NCBI GenBank assembly: GCA_022447335.1
Contig: JAKVCF010000039.1
Coordinates: 1 to 17,028, forward strand
DNA length: 17,028 nucleotides
DNA from: Planctomycetota bacterium
GTDB lineage: Bacteria > Planctomycetota > UBA1135
Reading direction: 5' to 3'
Part shown: positions 1 to 8,180 of the stretch, in pieces
Layout of the letters: every line of letters starts with the position of its first letter
Numbering within the stretch: the stretch's first letter is position 1
Notes under the pieces: model-generated
The model's database searches: none
What the model was told of the DNA's origin: nothing
Seen by the model: only the letters and a program-made list of their open reading frames with translations
Translations under genes and position numbers: made by a program

Positions 1-721
1 AAGTGCGGAAGCTGTCCTGCGCATGGCGATCGATCGCACCGGCTACCGCCGCTTTGCCGAATCGTTGACCGCGACAGAAGACGTCGACCGGGGCGAGAAC
101 GTCGACGAACTGCTCGCTTTTGCCGCCGAATACGACGAGCGTGAAGAAGGAGGCATCCGCGGATTTCTTGAGGAGATCTCGCTACTCACCGATATCGATC
201 GCTGGGCTACTGGAGCTGAGCGCGTTTCACTGATGACGGTACACGCGGCCAAGGGCCTGGAGTTCGATCGCGTCGCTGTGATCGGATTGGAAGAAGGCCT
301 CTTCCCACATTCTCGCGCATTTGAAGAGCCCGAGGGACTCGAAGAAGAGCGCCGACTCTTCTATGTCGCATTGACGCGCGCGCGCGAAGAACTTTGCCTC
401 GCACATTCCCGCATGCGCTTCCGTACTGGTGCGCCGGGGCCGCAGGCACCGTCGCGCTTTTTGGACGAGTTGCCCGACGAAGTGCTTCCCGATGCGCACT
501 TCGCCGCCGAGCTCGTCGAACGGGAGTACGACGAATCCGCCGAGTCCGCGGACGACGAACTCCGCCCAGGCGACTTCGTACGACATCGTGTATTCGGCGA
601 TGGCACCGTGCAACGTGTGCTTGGCAGCGGCATTAATCAGCGCTTGGTTGTACTCTTCGAAGATTCTGGCCAGGAGCGCACACTGTTGTCGGCCTACGCC
701 ATGCTGGAACGCATCGACTGA
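1..721 (+). CDS. UvrD/PcrA-type ATP-dependent DNA helicase, C-terminal part (5' truncated)
   Basis: This is the C-terminal end of a superfamily 1A 3'-5' DNA helicase (UvrD/PcrA/Rep group), which unwinds DNA in excision repair and at stalled forks. The reading frame is open to the left window edge, so the ATPase core with Walker A/B lies upstream. Visible motifs are TVHAAKGLEF (nt 236-265, helicase motif V region) and RLFYVALTRA (nt 353-382, motif VI with its arginine finger region). The last ~50 residues (GDFVRHRVFGDGTVQRV onward) match the small beta-barrel Tudor-like tail of PcrA/UvrD that contacts RNA polymerase. The tail favours PcrA/UvrD over Rep, but I cannot choose between uvrD and pcrA from this fragment. 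The stop is TGA, 15 nt before the pgpA start. Confidence 0.93.
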   Translation, partial: SAEAVLRMAIDRTGYRRFAESLTATEDVDRGENVDELLAFAAEYDEREEGGIRGFLEEISLLTDIDRWATGAERVSLMTVHAAKGLEFDRVAVIGLEEGLFPHSRAFEEPEGLEEERRLFYVALTRAREELCLAHSRMRFRTGAPGPQAPSRFLDELPDEVLPDAHFAAELVEREYDESAESADDELRPGDFVRHRVFGDGTVQRVLGSGINQRLVVLFEDSGQERTLLSAYAMLERID

Positions 722-736
722 ACCAAGGAGCAGAAC

Positions 737-1231
737 ATGTCAAAGATTTACGAGATGCTCGCGACCTTCTTTGGTCTGGGCTATGCCCCAGTCGCACCAG
801 GCACCTTTGGCACGCTGGGGGGCGTCGCTCTGGCGGCGCTCTTTGGCTGGACCTGGCCGGAGGCCTATCTGCCCCTCTGTCTGGTGACAGCCGCAGTGCT
901 CACATTGCTCGGTCGACCGTGCGGCGATTGGGCGGAAAAACGCTTTGGTCGCAAGGATCCAGGCGCCTTTGTGCTCGACGAGGTGGCTGGCTATCTCGTC
1001 GCTGTGGCGTGGATCGACTTTTATGGGTGGGAGCAGCTCGTCGCAGCCTTCTTCCTCTTCCGGCTGTTTGATATCTGGAAGCCACCACCGGCGCGCCGTC
1101 TCGAACAGCTCCCCGGTGGGCTGGGCATCATGATCGATGACATCGTCGCCGGTCTCTGGGCGCTGGCTATCATGACCGCTCTTTACCTCGGGGCCCCTGA
1201 GCTCCTTGGAGTTTCCTCGCCAGGGCCTTGA
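737..1231 (+). CDS. pgpA: Phosphatidylglycerophosphatase A
   Basis: This 164-residue integral membrane enzyme removes the phosphate from phosphatidylglycerophosphate to give phosphatidylglycerol, the last step of PG synthesis at the inner membrane. The length is normal for the family. Conserved PgpA blocks are present: GYAPVAPGTFGTLGG (residues 15-29), FVLDEVAGY (78-86), FRLFDIWKPPPAR (108-120) and the acidic pair in GIMIDDIVAG (130-139). Hydrophobic stretches lie around residues 26-60, 84-112 and 136-151. The ATG is preceded by AAGGAGCAGAAC, a good ribosome-binding site 8-10 nt upstream. The gene sits 15 nt after the helicase stop, and its TGA stop is contained in the TTGA overlap with the next gene, so the run is probably one transcript with translational coupling. 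Confidence 0.95.
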   Translation: MSKIYEMLATFFGLGYAPVAPGTFGTLGGVALAALFGWTWPEAYLPLCLVTAAVLTLLGRPCGDWAEKRFGRKDPGAFVLDEVAGYLVAVAWIDFYGWEQLVAAFFLFRLFDIWKPPPARRLEQLPGGLGIMIDDIVAGLWALAIMTALYLGAPELLGVSSPGP

Positions 1232-2682
1232 GCCGAAACGACTCGCACGAAGAATTTGCACCGACGCGCGCGCCCGCAGGGATCGGGCTTGCGGCGCGTT
1301 TTGTGATCGGCCTAGGTCTGCTGGTCTCGGTGATTGCGACGGTAGCTGGGTATGCGCTGTGGGACGGAGCGCAGAAGGTTGCGCGAGAAGCCACCGATCG
1401 TGCGCAGCTCGAGGTTGCACAGCGCACAGGCGAACTGCTGCGAGACGGCGTACGGGAAGGGCCGATTACGGGTCGCTCTTTGCCGTCACCCGACGGTGTC
1501 AACGTGCAGGTCGCCAAGGTGCAACTGCAGACCGAGCAGGGCGGTGAGCAGGAGGCCCGTGTCTTCCAGGTTTCCGCCGGCAACGCAAGCTCACCTCAGC
1601 CCGGCTCAGCCGAAGCGGGCTCAGAGCGCACGCGGATGATTTACGCGCCGAGCATGCGTTCGACCATGGAGTCGCAGCGCCTGATCATTCTGATCCTACT
1701 GGTCTGTGGTGGCACCGTCGTCGGCACGGTCATCGTTGGCGCTTTCACCGCGCGCAAGGTGGCCGAGCCCTTGCGCTCCATCGTTGACGATGTGGCCGCG
1801 ATCAGCCGCGGTCGGTTAGATCGGCGGGTGAACGCTGACGGCGCACCCAAGGAGGTCACATACCTTGCGCGCGCGGTCGATCGTATGGTTCAAGACCTAC
1901 TCGCGGGGCAACGCGACCGCGAAGCGCTCGACCAGAAACAGCGCGAAGCCGAGTCCCTGCGCGAGCTGCGGCGCAATCTGCGCCCACTCTCTTCTGATGC
2001 TCCCTACGGATTCTCGATCGAGACCACTCTGGTCGAATCGGACGGCGCGGGCTCGGGCGACTTCGTCGATTCGCTTCGCGACGAAGAGGGGCAGAGCACT
2101 TTGGTCGTCGGCAGTACCGCTACGCGCGGCATGCCCGGCGCCCTGCTTCTTGCCATGACGCGCGCATACCTTCGGGGCGCATTCCTCCAGGGTTCGTGTC
2201 CAGCCATTGCCTTTGATCGCACGAATGCGTCGCTCAATCGCGACCTCGCGCGAGGCCTGTTTGCTTCGGCCATCGCGCTGACTTTGCACGCCGAGAACGG
2301 CTCCATCGAGTTGGTTTCGGCAGGACACAAGGCGCCCGCGGTGCGTTGGGACGCGGCAGCTGGACAGCTGCGTAAGTTGCAGCCGAACGGCATCGCGCTT
2401 GGCTTTGATCAAGGGCCGATCTTCCGCAAGTCGCTCGAGACTCTCGAGCTCACGTTGGCTCCGGGCGACGCCATCTTCCTGTTCAGCCCGAGCGCCTTTG
2501 AGTGCGAGTCGCCCTCCGGTAAGAAGCTGGGTGAAGCGGGCGTGTACTCACTCGCGAAACTGGCGATCGAAAACGGCCTCGAAGCCATGGAGGCCAAGCT
2601 GCAACAGTTCCTGGGTGGAGCTCCGGCCGACGACCTTGCCTTCGCGCTATTGCGCGACAATCGATTCGATCTTGAACCTTGA
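1228..2682 (+). CDS. Membrane HAMP / SpoIIE-PP2C-like protein with degenerate metal site
   Basis: The protein has 484 residues. The layout is: transmembrane helix at ~20-42, a ~105-residue extracytoplasmic region, a second helix at ~151-172, a HAMP linker (~174-228), a short coiled coil (~228-250) and a SpoIIE/PP2C-type serine phosphatase fold (~258-480). Proteins with this layout usually dephosphorylate anti-sigma-factor antagonists in partner-switching pathways. The fold is recognisable: GDF at 277-279, SAGHKAPA, GLG/GFD segments, PGDAIFLF, and ADD at 467-469. However, the aspartate of the DxxGHG motif is Ser296 (GSTATRG) and the TDGxxE motif reads SPSAFE (Pro421), so two usual metal ligands are gone. 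It may be a non-catalytic sensor. The TTG start gives a 4-nt TTGA overlap with pgpA; no ATG of that frame lies near the N-terminal helix. Confidence 0.85.
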   Translation: MSRNDSHEEFAPTRAPAGIGLAARFVIGLGLLVSVIATVAGYALWDGAQKVAREATDRAQLEVAQRTGELLRDGVREGPITGRSLPSPDGVNVQVAKVQLQTEQGGEQEARVFQVSAGNASSPQPGSAEAGSERTRMIYAPSMRSTMESQRLIILILLVCGGTVVGTVIVGAFTARKVAEPLRSIVDDVAAISRGRLDRRVNADGAPKEVTYLARAVDRMVQDLLAGQRDREALDQKQREAESLRELRRNLRPLSSDAPYGFSIETTLVESDGAGSGDFVDSLRDEEGQSTLVVGSTATRGMPGALLLAMTRAYLRGAFLQGSCPAIAFDRTNASLNRDLARGLFASAIALTLHAENGSIELVSAGHKAPAVRWDAAAGQLRKLQPNGIALGFDQGPIFRKSLETLELTLAPGDAIFLFSPSAFECESPSGKKLGEAGVYSLAKLAIENGLEAMEAKLQQFLGGAPADDLAFALLRDNRFDLEP

Positions 2683-2706
2683 CCGTGCCTGCGTACGAAT
2701 GTTGCT

Positions 2707-3003
2707 ATGACTGATTCCCCACCCGACCTCACTGTGCGTGAGTTTCAGCGCCTGATCGACCTGGTCTATGGCCAGAAAGATCGCGACCGCGGCATGGAGG
2801 GCACCTTTCTCTGGTTCCACGAAGAGGTGGGCGAGCTCACCCGCGCGGTGCGCCGCGGCCATGATCGCGAGAACCTCCAAGAGGAGTTCGCCGATGTGTT
2901 TGCCTGGCTGGTCTCGATGGCCTCTATCCTCGAAATCGACATGGAAGAGGCGGTGAACGCTAAATATGGCAAGGCGTTCAAGGAAGCCGGATTGCGGGGC
3001 TAG
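2707..3003 (+). CDS. MazG-like nucleotide pyrophosphohydrolase
   Basis: This 98-residue all-alpha protein belongs to the MazG / dUTPase-like NTP pyrophosphohydrolase superfamily. Members hydrolyse (d)NTPs to monophosphates and pyrophosphate with Mg ions, cleaning the nucleotide pool. The metal-binding signature is intact: EEVGE at residues 39-43 (ExxE helix) and EEFAD at 59-63 (ExxD helix). The length fits single-domain MazG-like enzymes rather than the two-domain E. coli MazG. It starts 24 nt after the SpoIIE-like gene and probably shares its transcript. No strong ribosome-binding site is visible before the ATG. The substrate cannot be deduced from the sequence. Confidence 0.85.
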   Translation: MTDSPPDLTVREFQRLIDLVYGQKDRDRGMEGTFLWFHEEVGELTRAVRRGHDRENLQEEFADVFAWLVSMASILEIDMEEAVNAKYGKAFKEAGLRG

Positions 3004-3177
3004 AGCAAAAAAGAAGAGCGCAACCACCGCCAAAGCCCCCTGGATGAATCCAATTTGACGGTAATTCGCCCTTCGCATCTTTGAGGGTGTGAGCTGCGGC
3101 CTGGTTCCTGGATTTCGGCTAAATTTCACAAGTGCCGAAGGCCAAAAATCGCCGTCCGGCACCCTTCTGCGATTCTG

Positions 3178-3483
3178 ATGCCAAGCGAGCCCCTTCACAC
3201 CCGTTGTCCACACTGCCAAGCTTCGATGCAGATCGACCCTCAATCGGGGGAGGTGCTGGCTTGCGAGCCTCCTCCAGATGATTTTGCGGTCGCGGCACGC
3301 CGCGCCCAGGAGGGTCGGAAATCAGAACGCAAGGATGCCTTTGAATCCGCCTTGCGTGCCGAGAAGGGTAGGGAGGAGGAGCTCGACGATCTATTCCGCA
3401 AAGCCTCCAAAAAGCAGGATGAGAAGAACGATCAGGGCGATGGTGAGGCGCCTGGCCATGCGATGGACGATCGCTGGAGATGA
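3178..3483 (+). CDS. Small CxxC hypothetical protein with charged helical tail
   Basis: This 101-residue protein has a half zinc-ribbon at the N-terminus (RCPHCQ at 9-14, with a third cysteine at 29 in GEVLAC), then ~60 residues of very charged, probably helical sequence rich in Lys, Glu and Arg, and a short Asp/Gly-rich end. I recognise the layout 'CP.C...l.id..tGevl' plus a charged helix as a small conserved protein seen in planctomycetes and other bacteria, without a known function. The three cysteines could bind a metal in a dimer. The 174 nt upstream back to the MazG-like gene show no gene and only a weak GTGCCG/CGGCAC inverted repeat (3132-3162). The frame stays open upstream to a TGA at 3082; ATG at 3178 is the first standard start. 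Confidence 0.6.
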   Translation: MPSEPLHTRCPHCQASMQIDPQSGEVLACEPPPDDFAVAARRAQEGRKSERKDAFESALRAEKGREEELDDLFRKASKKQDEKNDQGDGEAPGHAMDDRWR

Positions 3484-3525
3484 GCTCGGGGCAAGGCGAA
3501 GAGCCTATGTGCCTAGAATAGGCAG

Positions 3526-6500
3526 ATGGCCTCTTTGCTCGTAACAGCTGCGGTTGCCTTCGTTGCCCCAGCCTTCTTCTTCGACTCTTTAATTGAGTCA
3601 GCTTCGATACCTGCGCCTTTTTCTGCCGATGAGATTCAAGGCCCACAGGATGGCACCTTTCTGATCGAAGGTGTTCGTATTTGGAAAAACGGACGAGTTG
3701 GCAATGCGCAGGACTTGCTGATTCAAAACGGTTGGATTGCCGCGATAGGGGTCGACGCTGTGAACTCAGCTCCACCGACGGCGAGGCGCATCGAAGCGGA
3801 AGATGACTGGATTATCTATCCAGGCTTGATCCATGCTGACATGGGCGTGACTTTTGAGTCGGCGCCATCTAACCCCTACGCCGTTGAGGCGACTGACCCG
3901 CGCACTGGTCCGGTCACCCATATGGAGTTAGACACGACGCAGAACCTGCGCGCCTGGCTTTATGCTGCAGACCTTCTCGATTGGGATGCTGATATTGGCG
4001 AGGACTGGCGCAGATCCGGATTTACTTCGGCACACGTGATCCCTAGCGAGCGTGGACTGCTGCGCGGCCGTACTGCAGCTGTTTCGCTAAACGATCGTCC
4101 CCTGGGCCAGGCACTACTGATGCGCGATGGCTTTCAGACTTATTCGCTGCGCGGTGCGGGTGGGGGTTATCCCGGCACGCCGATGGCATCACTTGCGATG
4201 TTGCGTCAAGTTTTTATTGACGCGCAACTCGCTGGGAGTGGTGAGATACGCCGCGCTTCCGACTCGACTCACGGGAATCTAGGCCCCGCTATATTTTTGG
4301 CGAACGGTCGTCGTGAGATCGAGAACTTCCTCGACTTGCACGCTGAGTTTGCACCCGATTTGCCAGCGATGATTTTGGGTGGTCAGGATGCACGCTATTT
4401 CACCAACCGTCTTCAAGCGCAGAATATCGGTGTACTCTACGTTGCTGGATTTGGTGAAGCTCCGAAGTCGGATGAAGATTTAGACATAAAGTCTGCGGGC
4501 GATCGTCCGTACTGGCAGGACCCTACTGCGCTGCGCGAACAAAAGCGATCGATGCACAGCCTGGCTGTTGCCGAGTTTTCCGATCTGCATGCATCAGGAG
4601 TGCGTTGTGCGCTTGTGCCTGGCCGCAGTGTCAGCGACTGGAAAGACGCTTGGGAGCAACTGACCGAAGCGGGTCTCGATACGAGCCATATTTGGCAGGC
4701 TGCGAGCGCAGGTGCTGCGGACATGCTAGGTATGGAAAATGTTGCATCGGTCGAAGTTGGATACGCCGCCGATTTGGTGATCTATGCAGGCGAACCCTCT
4801 CCTGAATCTACGCCGCAGTGGATCTTTGTCGATGGCCGTGGGTGGAATTTTCAGATCGAAGAGGAAGAAGAATCTTCCGACAGTGAAGAAGATGCCGACG
4901 ATCCCGAGGGGGCAGGCACTTCAACAGTTGACGGTATTTGGAAGATCACCGTGCAGACGCCAGTGGGGGAAGAGCAGTTTTATGCAGTTGTCAATCGGGA
5001 AAAAGAAAGTATTCGCGTGACCGATTCTCTAGATAGTCCGACTGATCCTGGCAAGGATGTCGGCTTCCAGGATAGTCGCATTAAATTCACGTATTACGTT
5101 GAGGAGATGCAGATGGAGTTCACTCTTTTTGGTCAAGTCGAGGGCGACAGCATGACGGCCAAGATGACAACGGACTTCGGAGATGTTCCAGCCGTTGGGC
5201 GACGTATTGAAGAAGTTGATGGAGAGGAGATGCAGGAAGTCGCAGACGAACAGATTCCGAGCTCGGAGGAGAAGGATGATTCGGAAGATAAAAAAGAGTC
5301 AAGTGGCGTTGCTAAAGGCCACCCGGAGTGGCTGGTTGAAACAGAGGAAGACCGTAAGCCAACTAATCCTTACAGCGGAAGCGTGATGATTCAGAATGGA
5401 ACTATTTATACCGTTGCAGGGGACGACCCTTTTGTTGGCAGTTTGCTAATCGAGGACGGGAAGATTACTGCAGTCAGTTCGGGGTATCTTTCTCCTCCTG
5501 ATGGAGTCCCGGTTTACGATGCAGCCGGGAAGCACGTTACGCCGGCGATGCTCGATGCTCATAGTCACCTTGCGCTTGCATCGATCAACGAGGGTTCTAT
5601 GACGATTACCGCCGAAGTTCGCATCGGCGACATGATTATTACGCGCGACTACGGAATTTATCGTGCTGCAGCTGGTGGGACAGCGATGGTGCAGTCGTTG
5701 CATGGGTCAGCAAATCCGATTGGCGGTCAAGCTGTGGTTTGGGAGATGGACTACCACGCGAATCGCATGGATGAAGTCCGCTATCCGGCTAAGCAGGGCA
5801 TCAAGTTCGCATTGGGAGAGAACGTCAAGCAGTCGAACTGGAATAACTCAGGGAATCGATTTCCAAACAGTCGTATGGGGGTGCAGGCGGTTTATCGCCG
5901 CGCTTTCCAGGCCGCTCAGGATTATTCGGCGCAGCGCGTTCAGGCCGATGCCGGCCTGCTGCCAGGTTTTCGGCGTGATGTGCGCTTGGAGGTGCTCGCT
6001 GACATCATTGAGAATAAGATTCACATCCAATGCCATAGCTATCGGGCGGACGAATTGCAGATGTTTCTAAATGTCTGTCAGGAGTTTGGCATTGAGAAGC
6101 CGACGTTTCAGCATGTTCTTGAGGGCTATAAGGTTGCGCCTGAGCTTGCTGAATACGGGGCAATGGGTTCTTCTTTTGCCGACTGGTGGGCGTACAAGAT
6201 CGAAGCTTATGACGCGGTTCCGTACAACCCGGCCATGATGCATGATGCCGGCATGGTTTCGTCAATCAACTCAGATTCAGACGATCTGATACGTCGACTC
6301 AACACTGAGGCTGGTAAGTCGTTGCGTTACAGTGACCTTTATTGGGAGGACGCTATGAGCTTTGCGACCAAGAACGTTGCGACCCAGCTCTGGATTGACG
6401 AATTTGTTGGCACTCTGGAGCCCGGAAAAGATGGAACGGTTGCCGTGTGGGATGCCGATCCGTTATCGACTTATGCGCGTTGTTATTTGACACTTGCGCG

Positions 6501-8076
6501 TGGAAAGACACTTTTTGAGTGGAAGCCGAGCAACGATGAGAATTGGGAGAACTACGCTAATGCAGTCGCTAATTTTTCCGTGTCGATTGCCGACCGTGGG
6601 ACCGCGGCCGAGTCGCAATTTGATGGTGGCCCAGAAGAGTGGGAGGCTTGGACCCATCTCGGTCATGGTGAGCATTATCTGATCGACAATGTGCACATTC
6701 ATTCCATGGCCGAAGCCCCTTCTGCGGGTGGAGATTTCAAGTCCAAGGGTTGGGTTGAGGTCAAGGATGGGCGCTTTGTTCGAGTGGGTTCGGGTCGTTT
6801 TAGAGCCCAGCGCCCGACTGGTGCGACCATGGTCGACGGTCGTGGCATGGATCTTTATCCGGGGTTCATTAACGGTACAGACGCAACCGGTCTTTATGAG
6901 ATTGGTTCAGTGCGTGGGACGGATGACCGTCGTGAGACTGGTAGTGATCACCCTGACCTTTCAATCGCATCGGCGATTCATGCCGATTCAGCTCACCATG
7001 ATGTGACCCGTATGCATGGCATTACTCATGTTTATGTCCGCCCAGGATATGGCCGAATTATGGGTCAAGGCGCGATGATTCAGCTCGAGGGTGATGTCAC
7101 CGATGAGATGGTTGTGAGTAAGGACCACGGTCTGGTGATTCGTTTTCCGCGTGCGCGGGCCCCTCGCCTAGGTCAGATCGGTCAAGCCGAAGATCTGCAT
7201 GAGCACGACTGCCTTGCGGCCGGAAAAGAGGATCACGAGTACGTGCTCGACCTCGGCGGTGTACATCAGGATGGCCATGAACATGAGCATCAGGACGAAG
7301 GTGTTGACGAGCTCGTCTTTGATCCACGAGAAGGCGTACAAATGCCGGATTCGATAGACGAGCTTGATAAATGGTTCGATGATGCTCTTGAGTACGGCGA
7401 AGAGATGGACCGCCTTGCTGCTGCAGGCGCTAGCCCGATTGTTCGGAATGTAAAGCTCGCAGCGCTGGTTCCTTACGCGCGTGGCGATAAGTCAGTGCTG
7501 ATCGAAGCCAATGATGCGATTACGATTATGGCAGCTCGTGCTTGGGGTAAGGATCGTGGGCTGAACGTCATCTACTTAGGGGCAAAAGAAGCGTGGAAGG
7601 TGGCCGGATACTTGGGCGCCGACAAAGCCCGCGTCATTCTTGGCTCAGTGATGGATTTGCCGAGCCGTCGCAACGATCCTTATGACGCTAATTGGCGTGG
7701 GGCCATGGTGCTGAAGGTGGCGGGTTGTGAAGTTGCGCTGCGTACTGATAACCCCGAGGTTAGTCGGAACCTGCCTTTCCAGGCGGCGGCTGCTTCGGCT
7801 TGGGGGCTAGGCCGTGATGCCACTTTGCGCGCACTCACCATCGATGCCGCTCGCATCCTGGGTGTGGAGCAGTTCACTGGATCAATCGAAGTGGGGAAAT
7901 CCGCCAACTTCTTCTTGGCTAGCGGGGATCCGCTCGACTTTACTGGATCGGTACAGCGCATGTGGATCGGTGGGCGTGAAGTATCGCTGACCAACCGTCA
8001 GACTGAGCTGCGTGACCGTTACCAGAAGCGCATTGACTCTGCTAATGAGAGTAAGTCGGGGTTCTGGAAGCGCTAA
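3526..8076 (+). CDS. Giant triple amidohydrolase-module protein, probably exported
   Basis: This 1516-residue protein is built from three amidohydrolase-superfamily (imidazolonepropionase/dihydroorotase-like) modules. Module 1 (~45-445) has the N-terminal beta-sandwich strand pattern and PGLIHADMG, where the HxH metal motif is His103-Ala-Asp105. An acidic linker (~446-468), a beta-rich insert of ~90 residues (GIWKITVQTPVGEEQFYAVV onward) and a second acidic linker (~565-610) follow. Module 2 (~620-1035) has DAHSHL (His679, His681), KFALGENVK (760-768), His837 in IQCHSY, His863 and Asp917 in NSDSDD, an apparently complete metal site. Module 3 (~1065-1495) has PGFINGTD in place of HxH, a His/Asp-rich insert (1225-1257), and TDN (Asp1408). 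The N-terminus (MASLLVTAAVAFVAPAFFF) resembles a signal peptide but lacks a basic residue. A TAG at 3514 fixes the start at ATG 3526. The substrate is unknown; it is probably a hydrolase of C-N bonds in cyclic amides or peptides. Confidence 0.85.
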   Translation: MASLLVTAAVAFVAPAFFFDSLIESASIPAPFSADEIQGPQDGTFLIEGVRIWKNGRVGNAQDLLIQNGWIAAIGVDAVNSAPPTARRIEAEDDWIIYPGLIHADMGVTFESAPSNPYAVEATDPRTGPVTHMELDTTQNLRAWLYAADLLDWDADIGEDWRRSGFTSAHVIPSERGLLRGRTAAVSLNDRPLGQALLMRDGFQTYSLRGAGGGYPGTPMASLAMLRQVFIDAQLAGSGEIRRASDSTHGNLGPAIFLANGRREIENFLDLHAEFAPDLPAMILGGQDARYFTNRLQAQNIGVLYVAGFGEAPKSDEDLDIKSAGDRPYWQDPTALREQKRSMHSLAVAEFSDLHASGVRCALVPGRSVSDWKDAWEQLTEAGLDTSHIWQAASAGAADMLGMENVASVEVGYAADLVIYAGEPSPESTPQWIFVDGRGWNFQIEEEEESSDSEEDADDPEGAGTSTVDGIWKITVQTPVGEEQFYAVVNREKESIRVTDSLDSPTDPGKDVGFQDSRIKFTYYVEEMQMEFTLFGQVEGDSMTAKMTTDFGDVPAVGRRIEEVDGEEMQEVADEQIPSSEEKDDSEDKKESSGVAKGHPEWLVETEEDRKPTNPYSGSVMIQNGTIYTVAGDDPFVGSLLIEDGKITAVSSGYLSPPDGVPVYDAAGKHVTPAMLDAHSHLALASINEGSMTITAEVRIGDMIITRDYGIYRAAAGGTAMVQSLHGSANPIGGQAVVWEMDYHANRMDEVRYPAKQGIKFALGENVKQSNWNNSGNRFPNSRMGVQAVYRRAFQAAQDYSAQRVQADAGLLPGFRRDVRLEVLADIIENKIHIQCHSYRADELQMFLNVCQEFGIEKPTFQHVLEGYKVAPELAEYGAMGSSFADWWAYKIEAYDAVPYNPAMMHDAGMVSSINSDSDDLIRRLNTEAGKSLRYSDLYWEDAMSFATKNVATQLWIDEFVGTLEPGKDGTVAVWDADPLSTYARCYLTLARGKTLFEWKPSNDENWENYANAVANFSVSIADRGTAAESQFDGGPEEWEAWTHLGHGEHYLIDNVHIHSMAEAPSAGGDFKSKGWVEVKDGRFVRVGSGRFRAQRPTGATMVDGRGMDLYPGFINGTDATGLYEIGSVRGTDDRRETGSDHPDLSIASAIHADSAHHDVTRMHGITHVYVRPGYGRIMGQGAMIQLEGDVTDEMVVSKDHGLVIRFPRARAPRLGQIGQAEDLHEHDCLAAGKEDHEYVLDLGGVHQDGHEHEHQDEGVDELVFDPREGVQMPDSIDELDKWFDDALEYGEEMDRLAAAGASPIVRNVKLAALVPYARGDKSVLIEANDAITIMAARAWGKDRGLNVIYLGAKEAWKVAGYLGADKARVILGSVMDLPSRRNDPYDANWRGAMVLKVAGCEVALRTDNPEVSRNLPFQAAAASAWGLGRDATLRALTIDAARILGVEQFTGSIEVGKSANFFLASGDPLDFTGSVQRMWIGGREVSLTNRQTELRDRYQKRIDSANESKSGFWKR

Positions 8077-8127
8077 GCCGTCGATATCGTAGGGATAGAT
8101 GGATGCGCCTTGAGCGATGATATGAAC

Positions 8128-8157
8128 AAGGGCAGCGATCTGCAGATCGCTGCCCTT
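8128..8157. terminator. 30-bp perfect palindrome, likely bidirectional terminator
   Basis: The sequence AAGGGCAGCGATC plus TGCA core plus its mirror arm forms a 13-bp stem with a 4-nt TGCA loop, identical on both strands. It lies 51 nt after the amidohydrolase stop and 23 nt after the convergent DUF4399 lipoprotein stop, so it can end both transcripts. The flanks are only short T/A runs (CTTAAG), so the U-tract is poor. A protein-binding palindrome is an alternative reading. Confidence 0.7.
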
Positions 8158-8180
8158 AAGTATGGAGATGCTGTAGCGGT

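Noticed and set aside
740..1420. 226-residue open frame on the minus strand across pgpA
   Set aside because: It lies antisense to pgpA and the SpoIIE-like gene, has no recognisable domain, and both plus-strand genes have clear family motifs.
2647..3243. 198-residue minus-strand open frame with a hydrophobic stretch (near 3000-3060)
   Set aside because: Much of it is antisense to the MazG-like gene, the sequence resembles no family I know, and the composition looks like a shadow of the GC-rich plus-strand gene.
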